From Parvularcula sp964556115 (lineage in GTDB: Bacteria > Pseudomonadota > Alphaproteobacteria > Caulobacterales > Parvularculaceae): a stretch of DNA of 64,000 nt. Both the position numbers and the translations under genes were made by a program. The notes beneath the pieces were generated by a model. That model was not told the origin of the DNA. It did no database searches and saw only the letters and a program-made list of their open reading frames with translations. The stretch spans positions 186,001 to 250,000 of the forward strand of contig CAZKVC010000002.1 of NCBI GenBank assembly GCA_964556115.1. The letters are read 5' to 3'. Below are positions 34,428 to 44,288 of the stretch, in pieces. How positions within the stretch are numbered: position 1 is the first letter of the stretch; each line of letters starts with the position of its first letter.

Positions 34428-35520
34428 CTTCGTCCTCCGAAAGCGGAAGCGTCAGCTGAAACATCGCCCCGCCCAGTCCTTCGTCCTGGTCGGCTGGTGG
34501 CACGTAACGCAGGGTTCCGCCATGGCCTTCCGCGATGGTTCGGCAAATGGATAATCCTATCCCGAGGCCGTTCTCCTTGCTGCTGGAGAAGGGGTCGAAG
34601 AGGCTTCGCGACATCTCCTCCGAGACCCCCGGGCCGTTGTCGAGGACCTCGACCGTCACCGCATCACCGAGACGGGTTCGGATGAGCACCAGTCTCTCGG
34701 ACTGCCCGGTCAGCGCATCGAGGGCGTTCTTGACGAGATTGACGAGAATCATGCGGATCTGGGTCGGATCACCGAAGACCAGCGCGTCTGAGGGCGCGCG
34801 GATCTCGATCACGGCCCTGCCGCGGTCGACGAGGCGGCAAAGCTCGACCGCGTTGTCGATGACCTCGTTCATGCGGAAGCTGCTGCGCTCGCCATCGGTG
34901 CGCTCGACCATTTCGCGGATGCGGCGGACGATATTGCCCGCGCGGGAAGCCTCGGCCCGGACCCGCTCGAAGGTCTGCCTGGCCTTTTCGGGCTCCCTCG
35001 TGAGCTGCTGCGCGGCTGCGGCGAGGAAGAGGTCGATGGCAGTGAGCGGCTGGTTCAGCTCGTGCGCCAACGCGGCTCCCATCTCGCTGACGGCGGAGTG
35101 CCGACCGATCAGCTCCAGCTGCTCCTGCAGGGTCTGGGTCCTTCGGCGCTCGGTCATCTCGTCGCTGAGGTCGCGGATGATGCCCACGAAATGGGCTTCG
35201 CCCTGATCCTCGAACTCACCGACGGAGAGGTGCATCGGGAAGATCGTTCCGTCCGCCCTTCGACCCTCAGTCTGCCTGCCGATGCCGATGATCTGCGCGT
35301 CGCCGGTGGCAAGATAGTTGGCGATGTAGCCATCATGCGCCGATGCCGTACCGGGCGGCATCAGCATATGAACGTTTTTGCCCAGGACCTCCTCGGCGGC
35401 GTATCCGAAGATCCGCTCAGACGCCTTGTTGTAAAGACGTACCTCGCCCGCGGCGGAGATCGAGATGATGCCGTCGACTGCGGTGTCGATCAGGGCGCGA
35501 AGCTGGTAATGCTCATACAT
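34420..35520 (-). CDS. fixL: Oxygen-sensing histidine kinase FixL
   Basis: 366 aa from ATG 35520, cytoplasmic, without membrane helices. An N-terminal PAS domain carries the FixL heme pattern: AHDGYIANYLATG with His62 at the heme-ligand position and IIGIGR with Arg82 at the ligand-sensing arginine; the second distal Arg and one His of Bradyrhizobium FixL are Asn and Gln here. Kinase core follows: MGAALAHELNQPL with His153 and N/G boxes (LVNLVKNALDAL, DNGPGVS, GLGIGLSIC). Oxygen on the heme shuts the kinase off. Starts a fixL-fixJ pair. Confidence 0.92.
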   Translation of the reverse strand: MYEHYQLRALIDTAVDGIISISAAGEVRLYNKASERIFGYAAEEVLGKNVHMLMPPGTASAHDGYIANYLATGDAQIIGIGRQTEGRRADGTIFPMHLSVGEFEDQGEAHFVGIIRDLSDEMTERRRTQTLQEQLELIGRHSAVSEMGAALAHELNQPLTAIDLFLAAAAQQLTREPEKARQTFERVRAEASRAGNIVRRIREMVERTDGERSSFRMNEVIDNAVELCRLVDRGRAVIEIRAPSDALVFGDPTQIRMILVNLVKNALDALTGQSERLVLIRTRLGDAVTVEVLDNGPGVSEEMSRSLFDPFSSSKENGLGIGLSICRTIAEGHGGTLRYVPPADQDEGLGGAMFQLTLPLSEDEDE

Positions 35521-35673
35521 GGCCGACGACCTTAGCGGTGTTTCGGGGTCTCGCGGAAGTCTCGGCATGATGCTCCAGATCTGGCTGCAATCCGGGTTCC
35601 ACCTGGCCGTGTCCGCTTTCCTTGCGGTCGCGCACGGCCCGGGGGCCGTCCTGCGCGGCCGGCTGTCGCACTC

Positions 35674-35687
35674 TTCGACTAAGGTCG
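35674..35687. promoter_or_regulatory. TTCGACTAAGGTCG motif upstream of the symporter genes (candidate CrbR site)
   Basis: This 14-mer matches 13 of 14 bases of the site in the acs/porin divergent region (44289-44302). The core CGACT-AA-GGTCG is nearly palindromic, as expected for a LuxR-type dimer. It lies 73-86 bp before the small symporter subunit. Regulator assignment is inferred. Confidence 0.5.
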
Positions 35688-35759
35688 TCTGGCGAGAAGA
35701 GCGGGCGGAGGCGTAGTTTTTCCCTTGGACCCATCCGTCCTGCCAAAGGGAGAAGCGTC

Positions 35760-36074
35760 ATGAGTGCCACGACAATCAAGGCCGATCCGTCGAACCAGAC
35801 TGTGGCCGACCCGCCGAAGACTTCCTACTGGACCGAGAACCTTCGGCTCCTCGGGGGACTGTTGGCGATCTGGTTCACCGTCAGTTTCGGCTTCGGGATT
35901 CTGCTCAGGGATCTTCTGGACAATGTCTCGATCCTCGGCGTTCCCGCCGGTTTCTGGTTCGCGCAGCAAGGTTCGATCTATATCTTCATTGGACTGATCT
36001 TCTACTATGCACGGGCCATCCACAAAATCGAAAAACGTCACGGCGTCGATGACGATGACGAAGGAGGTGCGTGA
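35760..36074 (+). CDS. DUF4212 family small symporter subunit
   Basis: 104 aa with two membrane helices (LRLLGGLLAIWFTVSFGFGI and WFAQQGSIYIFIGLIFYYAR) and the YWTENLRL start and Y-A-R-xxH..E pattern of the sodium:solute symporter small subunit. This family always precedes an SSS-type transporter and the two probably act together. AAAGGGAGAAGCGTC before ATG 35760. TGATG joins it to the next gene. Confidence 0.92.
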   Translation: MSATTIKADPSNQTVADPPKTSYWTENLRLLGGLLAIWFTVSFGFGILLRDLLDNVSILGVPAGFWFAQQGSIYIFIGLIFYYARAIHKIEKRHGVDDDDEGGA

Positions 36075-37855
36075 TGAGCGCCCAGGTTCTCACATATATT
36101 TTCGTCGGGGTTTCCTTTGCCCTCTATATCGGCATCGCCATCTGGAGCCGTGCCGGATCCACCAAGGAGTTCTACGTCGCCGGCGGCGGCGTGCATCCGG
36201 TGGCCAACGGCATGGCCACTGCGGCGGACTGGATGTCCGCAGCCTCGTTCATCTCAATGGCGGGGATCATCGCCTTTGCGGGTTATGACGGCTCGGTCTT
36301 CCTGATGGGCTGGACCGGCGGTTACGTGCTTCTCGCGCTGCTGCTCGCGCCCTACCTGCGGAAGTTCGGTCAGTTCACCGTGCCCGATTTCATCGGTGAG
36401 CGGTATTATTCGAAGGCCGCCCGCCTGGTCGCGGTCCTCTGCCTGATCGTCATCAGCTTCACCTATGTCGCCGGTCAGATGCGCGGCGTCGGTGTGGTCT
36501 TCTCGCACTTCCTCAATGTCGACATCACCATGGGCGTCGTCTTCGGCATGATCGTCGTCTTCTTCTACGCCGTGCTCGGCGGAATGAAGGGCATCACCTA
36601 CACCCAGGTCGCTCAGTACTGCGTGCTGATCTTCGCCTTCATGGTCCCTGCCATCTTCCTCTCCGTCATGGTGACGGGCAACCCGGTCCCGATGCTCGCT
36701 ATCGGTTCGGAGGTTGGTGACACCGGCATGACGGTGCTGCAGCGCCTCGACGCCTCGCTCGTCGATCTGGGCTTCAATCCGTACACGCTGGGAAGCAAAT
36801 CGGTGATCGACATCTTTGCCATCACCATGGCCCTGATGGTCGGTACCGCAGGCCTGCCCCACGTCATCGTGCGCTTCTTCACGGTGCCCAAGGTTTCCGA
36901 TGCGCGGAAGTCCGCCGGCTACGCGCTGGTCTTCATCGCGCTCCTCTACGTTACGGTTCCCGCGGTGGCTTCGATCGGCCGCCTGAACTTCATCAATACG
37001 GTGAACGAGACGTCCTATGCGGAGGAGACGCCGGACTTCTTCAAATCCTTCGAGGGCAATGGTCTTTATGCCTTCGAAGACAAGAACGGCGACGGCAGGA
37101 TCCAGTACGGCCCCGGCGAAGCGTTTGTCGGCGGCAAGCCGATCTTCACCGGCGAGCGCGGTGAGCTTGGAAACCGGCTGACCTCCAACGCTGACCCTGC
37201 CGTTGCGAACGAGGTCTATATCGACAGGGACACTCTTGTCCTCGTCAACCCGGAGATGGCCAACCTTCCTGCCTGGGTCATCGCGCTGATGGCGGCTGGC
37301 GGTATCGCTGCAGCCCTTTCCACCGCTGCCGGTCTTCTCCTCGTCATTTCTTCGGCTGTCAGCCACGACCTTCTGAAGAAGACGCTCAAGCCGGACATCA
37401 CCGACAAGCAGGAGCTCTGGGCTGCCAGGGGTGCTGCGGTGGTGGCCATCACCATCGCCGGCTATTTCGGCATCAACCCGCCCGGCTTCGTCGCTCAAGT
37501 CGTCGCGCTCGCCTTCGGTCTGGCCGCATCCTCGCTCTTCCCGGCGATCATGATGGGCATCTTCTCGAAGTCGATGAACAAGGAAGGCGCCATTTCCGGC
37601 ATGGTGGCGGGCCTCGCCTTCACCAGCCTCTATATCGGCGCCTTCAAGTTCGGCTGGTTCGGCGACATTCCGAACACGGCGGACACATGGCTCTTCGGGA
37701 TCTCGCCGGAAGGCATCGGCGCGGTCGGCATGCTGGTGAACTTCGCCGTCGCCTTCGGTGTCGCGTCTTTCACTGCCAAGACGCCCGACAGCGTCAAGGA
37801 AATGGTCGAGCGGATCAGGGTTCCCTCCGGTGCCGGAGCCGCCCACAGCCACTAA
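36074..37855 (+). CDS. Sodium/solute symporter, VC_2705/ActP-like (probable acetate uptake)
   Basis: 593 aa of the SSS family with about 13 membrane helices; a hydrophilic insertion near residues 310-400. The family motifs FYVAGGGVHPVANGMATAAD and GLPHVIVRFFTVP are clear. With the DUF4212 subunit this forms the VC_2705-type pair often linked to acs and to CrbS/CrbR. Monocarboxylate (acetate) uptake is the likely role, not proven by sequence. GGAGG precedes ATG 36074. An intrinsic terminator follows at 37885. Confidence 0.9.
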   Translation: MSAQVLTYIFVGVSFALYIGIAIWSRAGSTKEFYVAGGGVHPVANGMATAADWMSAASFISMAGIIAFAGYDGSVFLMGWTGGYVLLALLLAPYLRKFGQFTVPDFIGERYYSKAARLVAVLCLIVISFTYVAGQMRGVGVVFSHFLNVDITMGVVFGMIVVFFYAVLGGMKGITYTQVAQYCVLIFAFMVPAIFLSVMVTGNPVPMLAIGSEVGDTGMTVLQRLDASLVDLGFNPYTLGSKSVIDIFAITMALMVGTAGLPHVIVRFFTVPKVSDARKSAGYALVFIALLYVTVPAVASIGRLNFINTVNETSYAEETPDFFKSFEGNGLYAFEDKNGDGRIQYGPGEAFVGGKPIFTGERGELGNRLTSNADPAVANEVYIDRDTLVLVNPEMANLPAWVIALMAAGGIAAALSTAAGLLLVISSAVSHDLLKKTLKPDITDKQELWAARGAAVVAITIAGYFGINPPGFVAQVVALAFGLAASSLFPAIMMGIFSKSMNKEGAISGMVAGLAFTSLYIGAFKFGWFGDIPNTADTWLFGISPEGIGAVGMLVNFAVAFGVASFTAKTPDSVKEMVERIRVPSGAGAAHSH

Positions 37856-37884
37856 GGCAAAAAGGCACGCGTCAAAAAAACGAG

Positions 37885-37911
37885 AAAGGCGGCGCTTCGG
37901 CGCCGCCTTTT
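37885..37911 (+). terminator. Intrinsic terminator after the symporter gene
   Basis: An 11-bp stem AAAGGCGGCGC / GCGCCGCCTTT with a TTCG tetraloop, followed by another T. It ends the symporter operon 29 bp after its stop codon. Confidence 0.88.
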
Positions 37912-37997
37912 GCTGTCGCAGGGGGCCGAACTTTACAAGGCCCAGGGTTCGGTGAACACTCCGGGCCCATAACGATAAGCCCGATAGGGAGGGCGCT

Positions 37998-40900
37998 ATG
38001 CCGACGATAACCGTCGGTGCCGGACTGGTCGTCTACGCCGCGGCGTTGTTCGCTGTCGGCTGGCTCGCGCGCAAGCGTCGCTTCGGCGGGCGCGGCGCGG
38101 TGCTCCTGACCGCCCTGTCGATCGGGGTCTATTGCACCTCCTGGACCTTCTACGGGGCCGTGGGCACAGCCGTACGGACGGGTTGGGACTACCTGCCCAT
38201 CTATCTGGGGCCGATCCTGGCCTTCACCATCGGCCTGCCATTGATCGAAAGAGCGGTCGCCCTGGGCAAGGGCCACGGCGCAACCTCGCTTCCCGACATG
38301 CTCTCCCGGCGCTTTGGCCGGTCGGGGCGCCTGGCCGCGCTGGTGACCGTGACCCTGGTGGTCGTCAGCATTCCCTATATCGCGCTGCAGCTGATCGCCG
38401 TGTCCTCGACCTTCGCGCATCTGACCGGCGCGGGAAGCACCCGCCCGCCGCTGCTGATCCTGACGGTGGCGCTGGTGCTGGCGGGCTTCGGCCTCGTCTT
38501 CGGGACCCGCAACCGCGATGTGACCCACGCCAATCCGGGCCTCGTCAGCGCCATGGCTTTCGACAGCGGCTTCAAGCTCCTCGCTTTTGCCGCCGTGGCC
38601 ATCATCGGCGCGGGGCTGGCCGGGGGGCAGGGCAGTTTCGTCCTTCCCGGCCTTGGCGAAAGTTTTCAGGCGGACCGCTTTGTCCTTCTCACCCTCCTGT
38701 CGGGCTTCATGATGCTCTGTCTGCCGCGGCAGTTTCACATGACGGTGGTCGAGCCCGAAGGGCAGCGCGTGGTCCGGAAGGCTGCGCCGCTCGCGGTTCT
38801 CTACTTCGCGCTCTTCGCCCTTCTCGTGCCGCCCCTCGTGGGTGCGGGCAATGCCCTCCAGGCCGAAGCCGAGCCGGACCTTCTGGTGCTGGCGGTCCCA
38901 CAGGCCCTGGGCCTCGATGTCCTGACGCTCATCGCCTTCACCGGAGGGTTCGCGGCTGCCGCGGGCATGGTCATCGTCGCAGGGGTGGCCCTGAGCACCA
39001 TGGTGGCGAGCGATCTCGTCCTGCCTGCCCTGTCGAGGAAGGAGGGGACCGAAGCCTTCGGCTACGCCCTGACCATCCGGCGTCTTTCCCTCTGCGTTCT
39101 GATCTGCCTGGCAGCGCTCTTTGCACTGATTGTACCCGGCGGAGCTTTGCTGGCCGAGCTCGGTGTGGTCGCCTTCGCCGGGGCCGGGCAGCTCGCGCCG
39201 CTTCTCGTGGCGACGCTTTTCGTCACCCGGATCGACGAGCGCGCGGCGTTCCTGGCGCTGATCGCCGGGATGGCGGGGTGGATCGGTTTTGTTCTCGCGC
39301 CGGCCTTTTTTGCCGGCAGCCTGATCGACGTCAGCCGCATAGCTGCTGCAATCTTCCCGTTCCTCTCCGACGATTTCACCCGCGGGACGGTTCTCAGCCT
39401 TCTGATGAACACCGGCGTCATGGTCGCGGTCGCGGCGATCTCGCCGGCAGCGCTGTCCACCAAGGAAGAGGCCGCGCACTTCGCCGCAATGGGCGCGGCA
39501 AGGCAGGTTTCGGGGCAAGTGCGCCTTCGCGATCTCGAGGCGCTATTGACCCGTATCATCGGCGAGGAAGATACTCAGCAGCTCCTCCGCCTGCACGGGC
39601 CCGCTGCGGAAGGCTTCGCCGACGGGACGCTCGTAGCTGCGGCCGAAGCCAAGCTCAGCCGCGTCCTTGGAAACGCCTCGGCGCATATCCTCCTCAACCG
39701 GCTTCTCGTTCCCGGCAGGGTCGATGCGGGCGAGGTCCTGGTCCTGATGGGCGAAGCGTCCCGCGAGCTTCGCTTCAGCCAGGAGCTTCTCTCCGCGACC
39801 CTCGACAACCTCGCCGAAGGGGTGTCGGTGATCGACAAGGACGCGCGCCTCGTGGCGTGGAACAAAGCTTATACGGATCTTTTCCGCTATCCGCCCCAGC
39901 TCCTGGCCGTCGGCACCCATGTCGCCGAGCTTTTCCGTCACAACCGGCCTGACCTGACCGAGGCCGAAATCGCCAAGCGGGTGGCCGGCCTTCAGGATGG
40001 CAAGGTCCACAACTCCGAGACCATCCTGCGTGACGGAAGGATTCTCCGTTTGCAGGGCCGCCCGGTGCCTGGGGGCGGCTATGTCACTTCGTTCTTCGAC
40101 GTCACGGAGTACCGCGAGGCCGAGGCGGCCCTGGCGGAGAGCGAGCGGGCGACGAGGTTCTACACGGACAATATTCCTTTCCCGATCGCCTTCAGTGACC
40201 CCGGCGAGACCATCCGCTTTCACAACAAGGCCTATGCCAGAATGGCCAGCGCGGAAGAGCAGGACCTGACCGGACGCTCTCTTCGACAGGTGCTGGGTGA
40301 ACGGTATGCGCTTCGCGAGCCTTCGGTTGCCGGTGTCTTGCGCGGCGAGACCCAGCGCTTCGTTCTCGGTCCCGCAGAGATCGGCGGCAAGACGACGTGG
40401 CAGGTCACCTATGTGCCGCAGACCACCGAAGGCGGGACGGTGCTGGGCTTTTTCGGCTTCTATCAGGACATCTCGAAAAGGCGCGCGGCGCAGGCGGCGC
40501 TCGAAGAGGCCAACCGGACCCTCGAAGCGCGGGTCGTCAGCCGCACGGCGCAGCTTCAGTCGGCCAATGAGGAAGCCGACAAGGCGCGGAAGGAAGCAGA
40601 GACCGCGAACAGGTCGAAAACCCGCTTTCTCGCGGCGGCGAGCCATGACGTGCTTCAGCCGCTTAACGCCGCGCGCCTTTTCGCCTCGACCCTCGAAGAC
40701 AGTCTTCCGGAGGAGACGGACGACCAGGCGATGGCGCGAAAGATCGGGGCGGCGATCGTGTCCGCCGATACGCTGCTGCGCTCGCTTCTCAACCTGTCAA
40801 AGCTCGAAGCGGGCGGGGTCGACCCGAAGAAGAAGGCCCTCGCTCTCGGGCCCTTCCTCGCCGGTATCGCCGACGAGTTTGCGCCCAGTGCAGCGGTCAA

Positions 40901-41702
40901 GGACCTGCGGTTGAAGGCAGTTGCGACATCGCTGGCGGCCTATACCGACCCCGGGCTCCTGCGCTCGGCGCTCCAGAACCTCGTCAGCAATGCCGTTCGG
41001 TACACCGACGAAGGCGGCATCCTCATCGGTGTCCGGCCGAGGGGAATGGAAGTCGTGCTGGAAGTCGTCGACACCGGGCGCGGGCTGTCGAGCGAGGAGA
41101 TCCCCCTGATCTTCGACGAGTTTTCGAGGTTGCAGCGCGACCGCGACGTGGAAGGCGCTGGGCTCGGCCTCGCGACGGTGCGCCGGGTGGCCCAGCTCCT
41201 CGAGCATGAGATCGAGGTGTCCTCGGTGCCGGGACGGGGCACAATCTTCCGAGTCTACCTGCCGAAGGTCCTTATGGAGGAGGAGAGGCGGCCCGCCTCG
41301 CGAGGAGCGCAGCCCGACATGGCAGGGCAGCGCGTTCTCTGCGTCGACAATGACAGCGCCGTTCTCGAAGCCCTTCGGAGCCGCTTCGAGCGGTGGGGCG
41401 CGAAAACCGACGCCCACAGCAGCGTGGCCGCCGTCAGGACCGCCTTCACAAACGGTGCTCCGTCACCGGATCTTCTGATCCTCGACTACCAGTTGGACGG
41501 GGACGAGACCGGCCTCGATGTTCTGGACTTCTTCCGCAAGGAGCGGGGGGCTGACTGTCCGGCCATCGTCGTGACCGCCAGCCGCTCGCCCGAAACCGAT
41601 GCGGCGATTGCGCAAAGAGGCGTTCCGATCCTGCCCAAGCCAGTGGAGCCGGCTTCCTTGCGGGCGCTGAGCGTCAGTCTTCTGAACGGTCGGAAGGCGT
41701 AA
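37998..41702 (+). CDS. crbS: CrbS-type hybrid kinase: SSS transporter + PAS + histidine kinase + receiver
   Basis: 1234 aa. Residues about 1-490 are an SSS-family transporter with about 13 helices (YCTSWTFYGAVG near the start). Then a linker, one or two PAS segments (about 590-830), a kinase core (FLAAASHDVLQPLNAARLF, His about 881; LQNLVSNAVRYTD; VDTGRGLS; GLGLATVRRV) and a receiver from about 1111 (VLCVDNDSAV, LILDYQLDG). CrbS/CrbR and MxtR/ErdR of Vibrio and Pseudomonas have this order and control acs. It is convergent with crbR, overlapping by 29 bp. Strong GGGAGGGC before ATG. Confidence 0.88.
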   Translation: MPTITVGAGLVVYAAALFAVGWLARKRRFGGRGAVLLTALSIGVYCTSWTFYGAVGTAVRTGWDYLPIYLGPILAFTIGLPLIERAVALGKGHGATSLPDMLSRRFGRSGRLAALVTVTLVVVSIPYIALQLIAVSSTFAHLTGAGSTRPPLLILTVALVLAGFGLVFGTRNRDVTHANPGLVSAMAFDSGFKLLAFAAVAIIGAGLAGGQGSFVLPGLGESFQADRFVLLTLLSGFMMLCLPRQFHMTVVEPEGQRVVRKAAPLAVLYFALFALLVPPLVGAGNALQAEAEPDLLVLAVPQALGLDVLTLIAFTGGFAAAAGMVIVAGVALSTMVASDLVLPALSRKEGTEAFGYALTIRRLSLCVLICLAALFALIVPGGALLAELGVVAFAGAGQLAPLLVATLFVTRIDERAAFLALIAGMAGWIGFVLAPAFFAGSLIDVSRIAAAIFPFLSDDFTRGTVLSLLMNTGVMVAVAAISPAALSTKEEAAHFAAMGAARQVSGQVRLRDLEALLTRIIGEEDTQQLLRLHGPAAEGFADGTLVAAAEAKLSRVLGNASAHILLNRLLVPGRVDAGEVLVLMGEASRELRFSQELLSATLDNLAEGVSVIDKDARLVAWNKAYTDLFRYPPQLLAVGTHVAELFRHNRPDLTEAEIAKRVAGLQDGKVHNSETILRDGRILRLQGRPVPGGGYVTSFFDVTEYREAEAALAESERATRFYTDNIPFPIAFSDPGETIRFHNKAYARMASAEEQDLTGRSLRQVLGERYALREPSVAGVLRGETQRFVLGPAEIGGKTTWQVTYVPQTTEGGTVLGFFGFYQDISKRRAAQAALEEANRTLEARVVSRTAQLQSANEEADKARKEAETANRSKTRFLAAASHDVLQPLNAARLFASTLEDSLPEETDDQAMARKIGAAIVSADTLLRSLLNLSKLEAGGVDPKKKALALGPFLAGIADEFAPSAAVKDLRLKAVATSLAAYTDPGLLRSALQNLVSNAVRYTDEGGILIGVRPRGMEVVLEVVDTGRGLSSEEIPLIFDEFSRLQRDRDVEGAGLGLATVRRVAQLLEHEIEVSSVPGRGTIFRVYLPKVLMEEERRPASRGAQPDMAGQRVLCVDNDSAVLEALRSRFERWGAKTDAHSSVAAVRTAFTNGAPSPDLLILDYQLDGDETGLDVLDFFRKERGADCPAIVVTASRSPETDAAIAQRGVPILPKPVEPASLRALSVSLLNGRKA

Positions 41703-42303
41703 CGTCGAGGGAGCGCGCAAGCAGCGCAGCCTGTGTTCTCGTCTGTACGCCGATCTTCTGCATCACGGCGGTCATATGCGCTTTGACCGTCGCTTCGGAG
41801 ATGCTCATCTCATAGGCGATCTGCTTGTTCAGAAGCCCGTCGCGCACATGCAGCAGCACCTTGAGCTGCGCCGGAGTGAGGCTGCGCAGGGCGCGGTCGT
41901 CCTCGATCTCCTCCGGCTCCTCGGGAAACCAGGTCCCGCCGTCCAGGACCGATTCGATCGCCTCGCGGATAGCGCTGAGTTCGGATGCCTTGGGCACGAA
42001 ACCCGAGGCGCCGAGGCTGGCGGCGCGGGAGCCGATCTGCGGGGCGACATCGCCGGAGACAACGACCACCGGAACCGCGGGAAAGCGGCTGCGCACTTCG
42101 AGAAGGCCCGCAAGGCCCTGGCTGTCCGGCATGTGAAGGTCGAGGGTCAGAAGCCCGACCGGGCCTTCCGCCAACGCCGCGATGGCGCCGCGCAAGGTCT
42201 CACGTTCGACGATCTGCCTGTCCGGCGCAGCCTTTCGCACCGCCTGCAGAAGGGCGGTGCGGAAAAGCGGATGATCATCGGCCACGACGATGGGTGCTGG
42301 CAT
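41674..42303 (-). CDS. crbR: CrbR-type LuxR-family response regulator
   Basis: 209 aa: NarL-like receiver with IVVADDHPLFRTAL, phospho-acceptor Asp55 (LLTLDLHMPD) and a later Lys in GFVPKASEL; C-terminal LuxR-type helix-turn-helix (LTPAQLKVLLHVRDGLLNKQ, ISEATVKAHMTAVM). It follows acs by three bases on the same strand, so acs and its likely regulator are one transcript. The cognate kinase is the CrbS-like protein that runs tail-to-tail with it. Confidence 0.87.
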   Translation of the reverse strand: MPAPIVVADDHPLFRTALLQAVRKAAPDRQIVERETLRGAIAALAEGPVGLLTLDLHMPDSQGLAGLLEVRSRFPAVPVVVVSGDVAPQIGSRAASLGASGFVPKASELSAIREAIESVLDGGTWFPEEPEEIEDDRALRSLTPAQLKVLLHVRDGLLNKQIAYEMSISEATVKAHMTAVMQKIGVQTRTQAALLARSLDVTPSDRSED

Positions 42304-42306
42304 GAA

Positions 42307-44226
42307 TCACGTCCCTGGCGTGTAGTGTGCCGCTCCCGCCACCAGACTGTCCACTACCGAAGGGTCGGCCAGTGTCGAGGTGTCGCCAAGCTGGTCCGGC
42401 GCGCCTTCGGCGATCTTGCGCAGGATGCGGCGCATGATCTTGCCCGACCGGGTCTTGGGAAGGCCGGGGGTGAGCTGCACCCTGTCAGGGGTCGCCACCG
42501 GCCCGATCTCGTGTCGGACATGCGCCCGGAGAGTCTTGGCAAGGGCGTCGTTGGCCTCCGCCCCCTGTTTCAGGATGACGTAGCAGTGCACGCCCTGACC
42601 CTTCACATCGTGAGGGTAGCCGACCACCGCTGCTTCAGCGACTGCCGGGTGCGCGACAAGGGCACTCTCGATCTCGGCGGTGCCCATGCGGTGCCCGCTG
42701 ACATTGAGGACATCGTCGACCCGTCCGGTGATCCAGTAGTCGCCGTCCTCGTCACGCTTCGCGCCATCGCCGGTGAAATAGGTGCCGGGATAGGTCGAGA
42801 AATAGGTGTCGAAGAAGCGCTCATGGTCGCCCCAGACGGTTCGCGCCTGGCCCGGCCAGCTTTCGGTGAGGACGAGATTGCCTTCCGCTGCGCCCTCGAT
42901 CAGCTTGCCTTCATTGTCGAGAAGCGCGGGCATGATGCCGGGCAGCGGCTTGGTCGCGGCGCCGGGCTTCGTCATCGCATCGCTCGGCAGGGGGCTGATG
43001 AGGCAGCCCCCTGTTTCGGTCTGCCACCATGTGTCGACAATCGGGCAGCGGCCCTCGCCTGCAATTTTATGGTACCAGCGCCAGGCTTCGGGATTGATCG
43101 GTTCACCGACCGAGCCAAGAAGCCGAAGCGAGCTGCGGTCGCAAGGCGAGACGTAGTCATCGCCCTCACGCATCAGTGCACGGATGGCCGTCGGGGCGGT
43201 GTAGAGGATCGACACCTTGTGCTTCTCGACGACCTGCCACATCCGGCTTGCGTTGGGATAGGAGGGGACGCCTTCGAACAGGACCTGGGTCGCACCGTTT
43301 GCCATCGGCCCGTAGGTGATGTAGCTGTGCCCTGTGATCCAGCCGATATCGGCGGTGCACCAGAAAACATCATCGGGCTGAAGGTCGAAAACCGTCCGGT
43401 GAGTGTAGCTCGCATAGACGAGGTATCCGCCGGTGGTGTGGACCACACCCTTCGGCTTGCCGGTAGAGCCCGACGTATAGAGAATGAAAAGCGGATCTTC
43501 CGCCTGCATCGGCTCTGGAGCGCAGGTGGGCGCGACCTCGTCGCGTTCTTCGTTCCAGTAGAAGTCGCGGCCAGGAACGGTCTTGGTCTCGCTGCCGGTG
43601 ACTTCGATCGTCAGGACGAACTTCACGGACGTCTCGGCCCGTTCCAACGCGGCGTCGACATTGGCCTTGAGGGGCACTGTCTTGCCGCCCCTGCGCCCTT
43701 CGTCGGCGGTGATGACCGCGGCGGCGCCGCAATCGTCGATCCGGCTTGCAAGGGCGTCGGGAGAGAACCCGCCAAAGACAACCGAGTGAATGGCCCCGAT
43801 CCTGGCGCATGCCAGCATGGCGAAGACCGCTTCGGACACCATGGGCAGGTAGAGAACCACCCGGTCGCCCTTGGTGATGCCGCGCGCCTTGAGGATGTTC
43901 GCCATACGGCAGACATTCTCATAAGCCTCGCGATAGCTGACATGGCGGCTGACCGAAGGGTCGTCCCCCTCGAAGATCAGCGCTGTCTTCTCGGCCTTGT
44001 CGGCGAGGTGGCGGTCGAGACACTGGACGCTGGCGTTGAGAACACCGTCCTCGAACCATTTGATCCGGAAATCTTCCTTTCGGAAGGACGAGTCTGATGC
44101 CTTCGAGGGAAAGCGGTCCCAGGTGAGGGCAGCGGCTTGCTCGAGCCAGAAACGGTTCCTGTCGGCGGGACTGGCCCGGCGGGTGGTTACCTGGGTCGGA
44201 ACGGCGGTGTCGGCGTCATAGGCCAT
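42307..44226 (-). CDS. acs: Acetyl-CoA synthetase
   Basis: AMP-forming enzyme that activates acetate to acetyl-CoA. 639 aa with the standard motifs: YTSGSTGKPKGVVHTTGG (ATP loop), WWQTETGG, the ITGRVDDVLNVSGHR hinge and the acetylation-site Lys in PKTRSGKIMRR. It is transcribed divergently from the porin, with the candidate CrbR sites between, and is followed by crbR. Length and order of motifs are normal. Confidence 0.97.
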   Translation of the reverse strand: MAYDADTAVPTQVTTRRASPADRNRFWLEQAAALTWDRFPSKASDSSFRKEDFRIKWFEDGVLNASVQCLDRHLADKAEKTALIFEGDDPSVSRHVSYREAYENVCRMANILKARGITKGDRVVLYLPMVSEAVFAMLACARIGAIHSVVFGGFSPDALASRIDDCGAAAVITADEGRRGGKTVPLKANVDAALERAETSVKFVLTIEVTGSETKTVPGRDFYWNEERDEVAPTCAPEPMQAEDPLFILYTSGSTGKPKGVVHTTGGYLVYASYTHRTVFDLQPDDVFWCTADIGWITGHSYITYGPMANGATQVLFEGVPSYPNASRMWQVVEKHKVSILYTAPTAIRALMREGDDYVSPCDRSSLRLLGSVGEPINPEAWRWYHKIAGEGRCPIVDTWWQTETGGCLISPLPSDAMTKPGAATKPLPGIMPALLDNEGKLIEGAAEGNLVLTESWPGQARTVWGDHERFFDTYFSTYPGTYFTGDGAKRDEDGDYWITGRVDDVLNVSGHRMGTAEIESALVAHPAVAEAAVVGYPHDVKGQGVHCYVILKQGAEANDALAKTLRAHVRHEIGPVATPDRVQLTPGLPKTRSGKIMRRILRKIAEGAPDQLGDTSTLADPSVVDSLVAGAAHYTPGT

Positions 44227-44288
44227 GATCGGTCCTCCGGTGCTCGTGGCGCAGGAAGAATGATCGGCCAGGGACCGCTCTTCGGCAA

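Noticed and set aside
35622..35635. TTGCGGTCGCGCAC resembling a FixK box between fixL and the symporter
   Set aside because: One consensus base is wrong and such sequences are expected by chance at this GC content; no larger symmetry.
36254..37852. 532-codon minus-strand frame
   Set aside because: Antisense to the symporter gene; composition is all His/Asp/Arg/Glu, typical of shadow frames.
37872..39518. 548-codon minus-strand frame
   Set aside because: Antisense to the CrbS-type gene and covers a clear terminator; no protein family pattern.
41776..44097. 773-codon plus-strand frame
   Set aside because: Antisense to acs and crbR, which have full sets of catalytic motifs.
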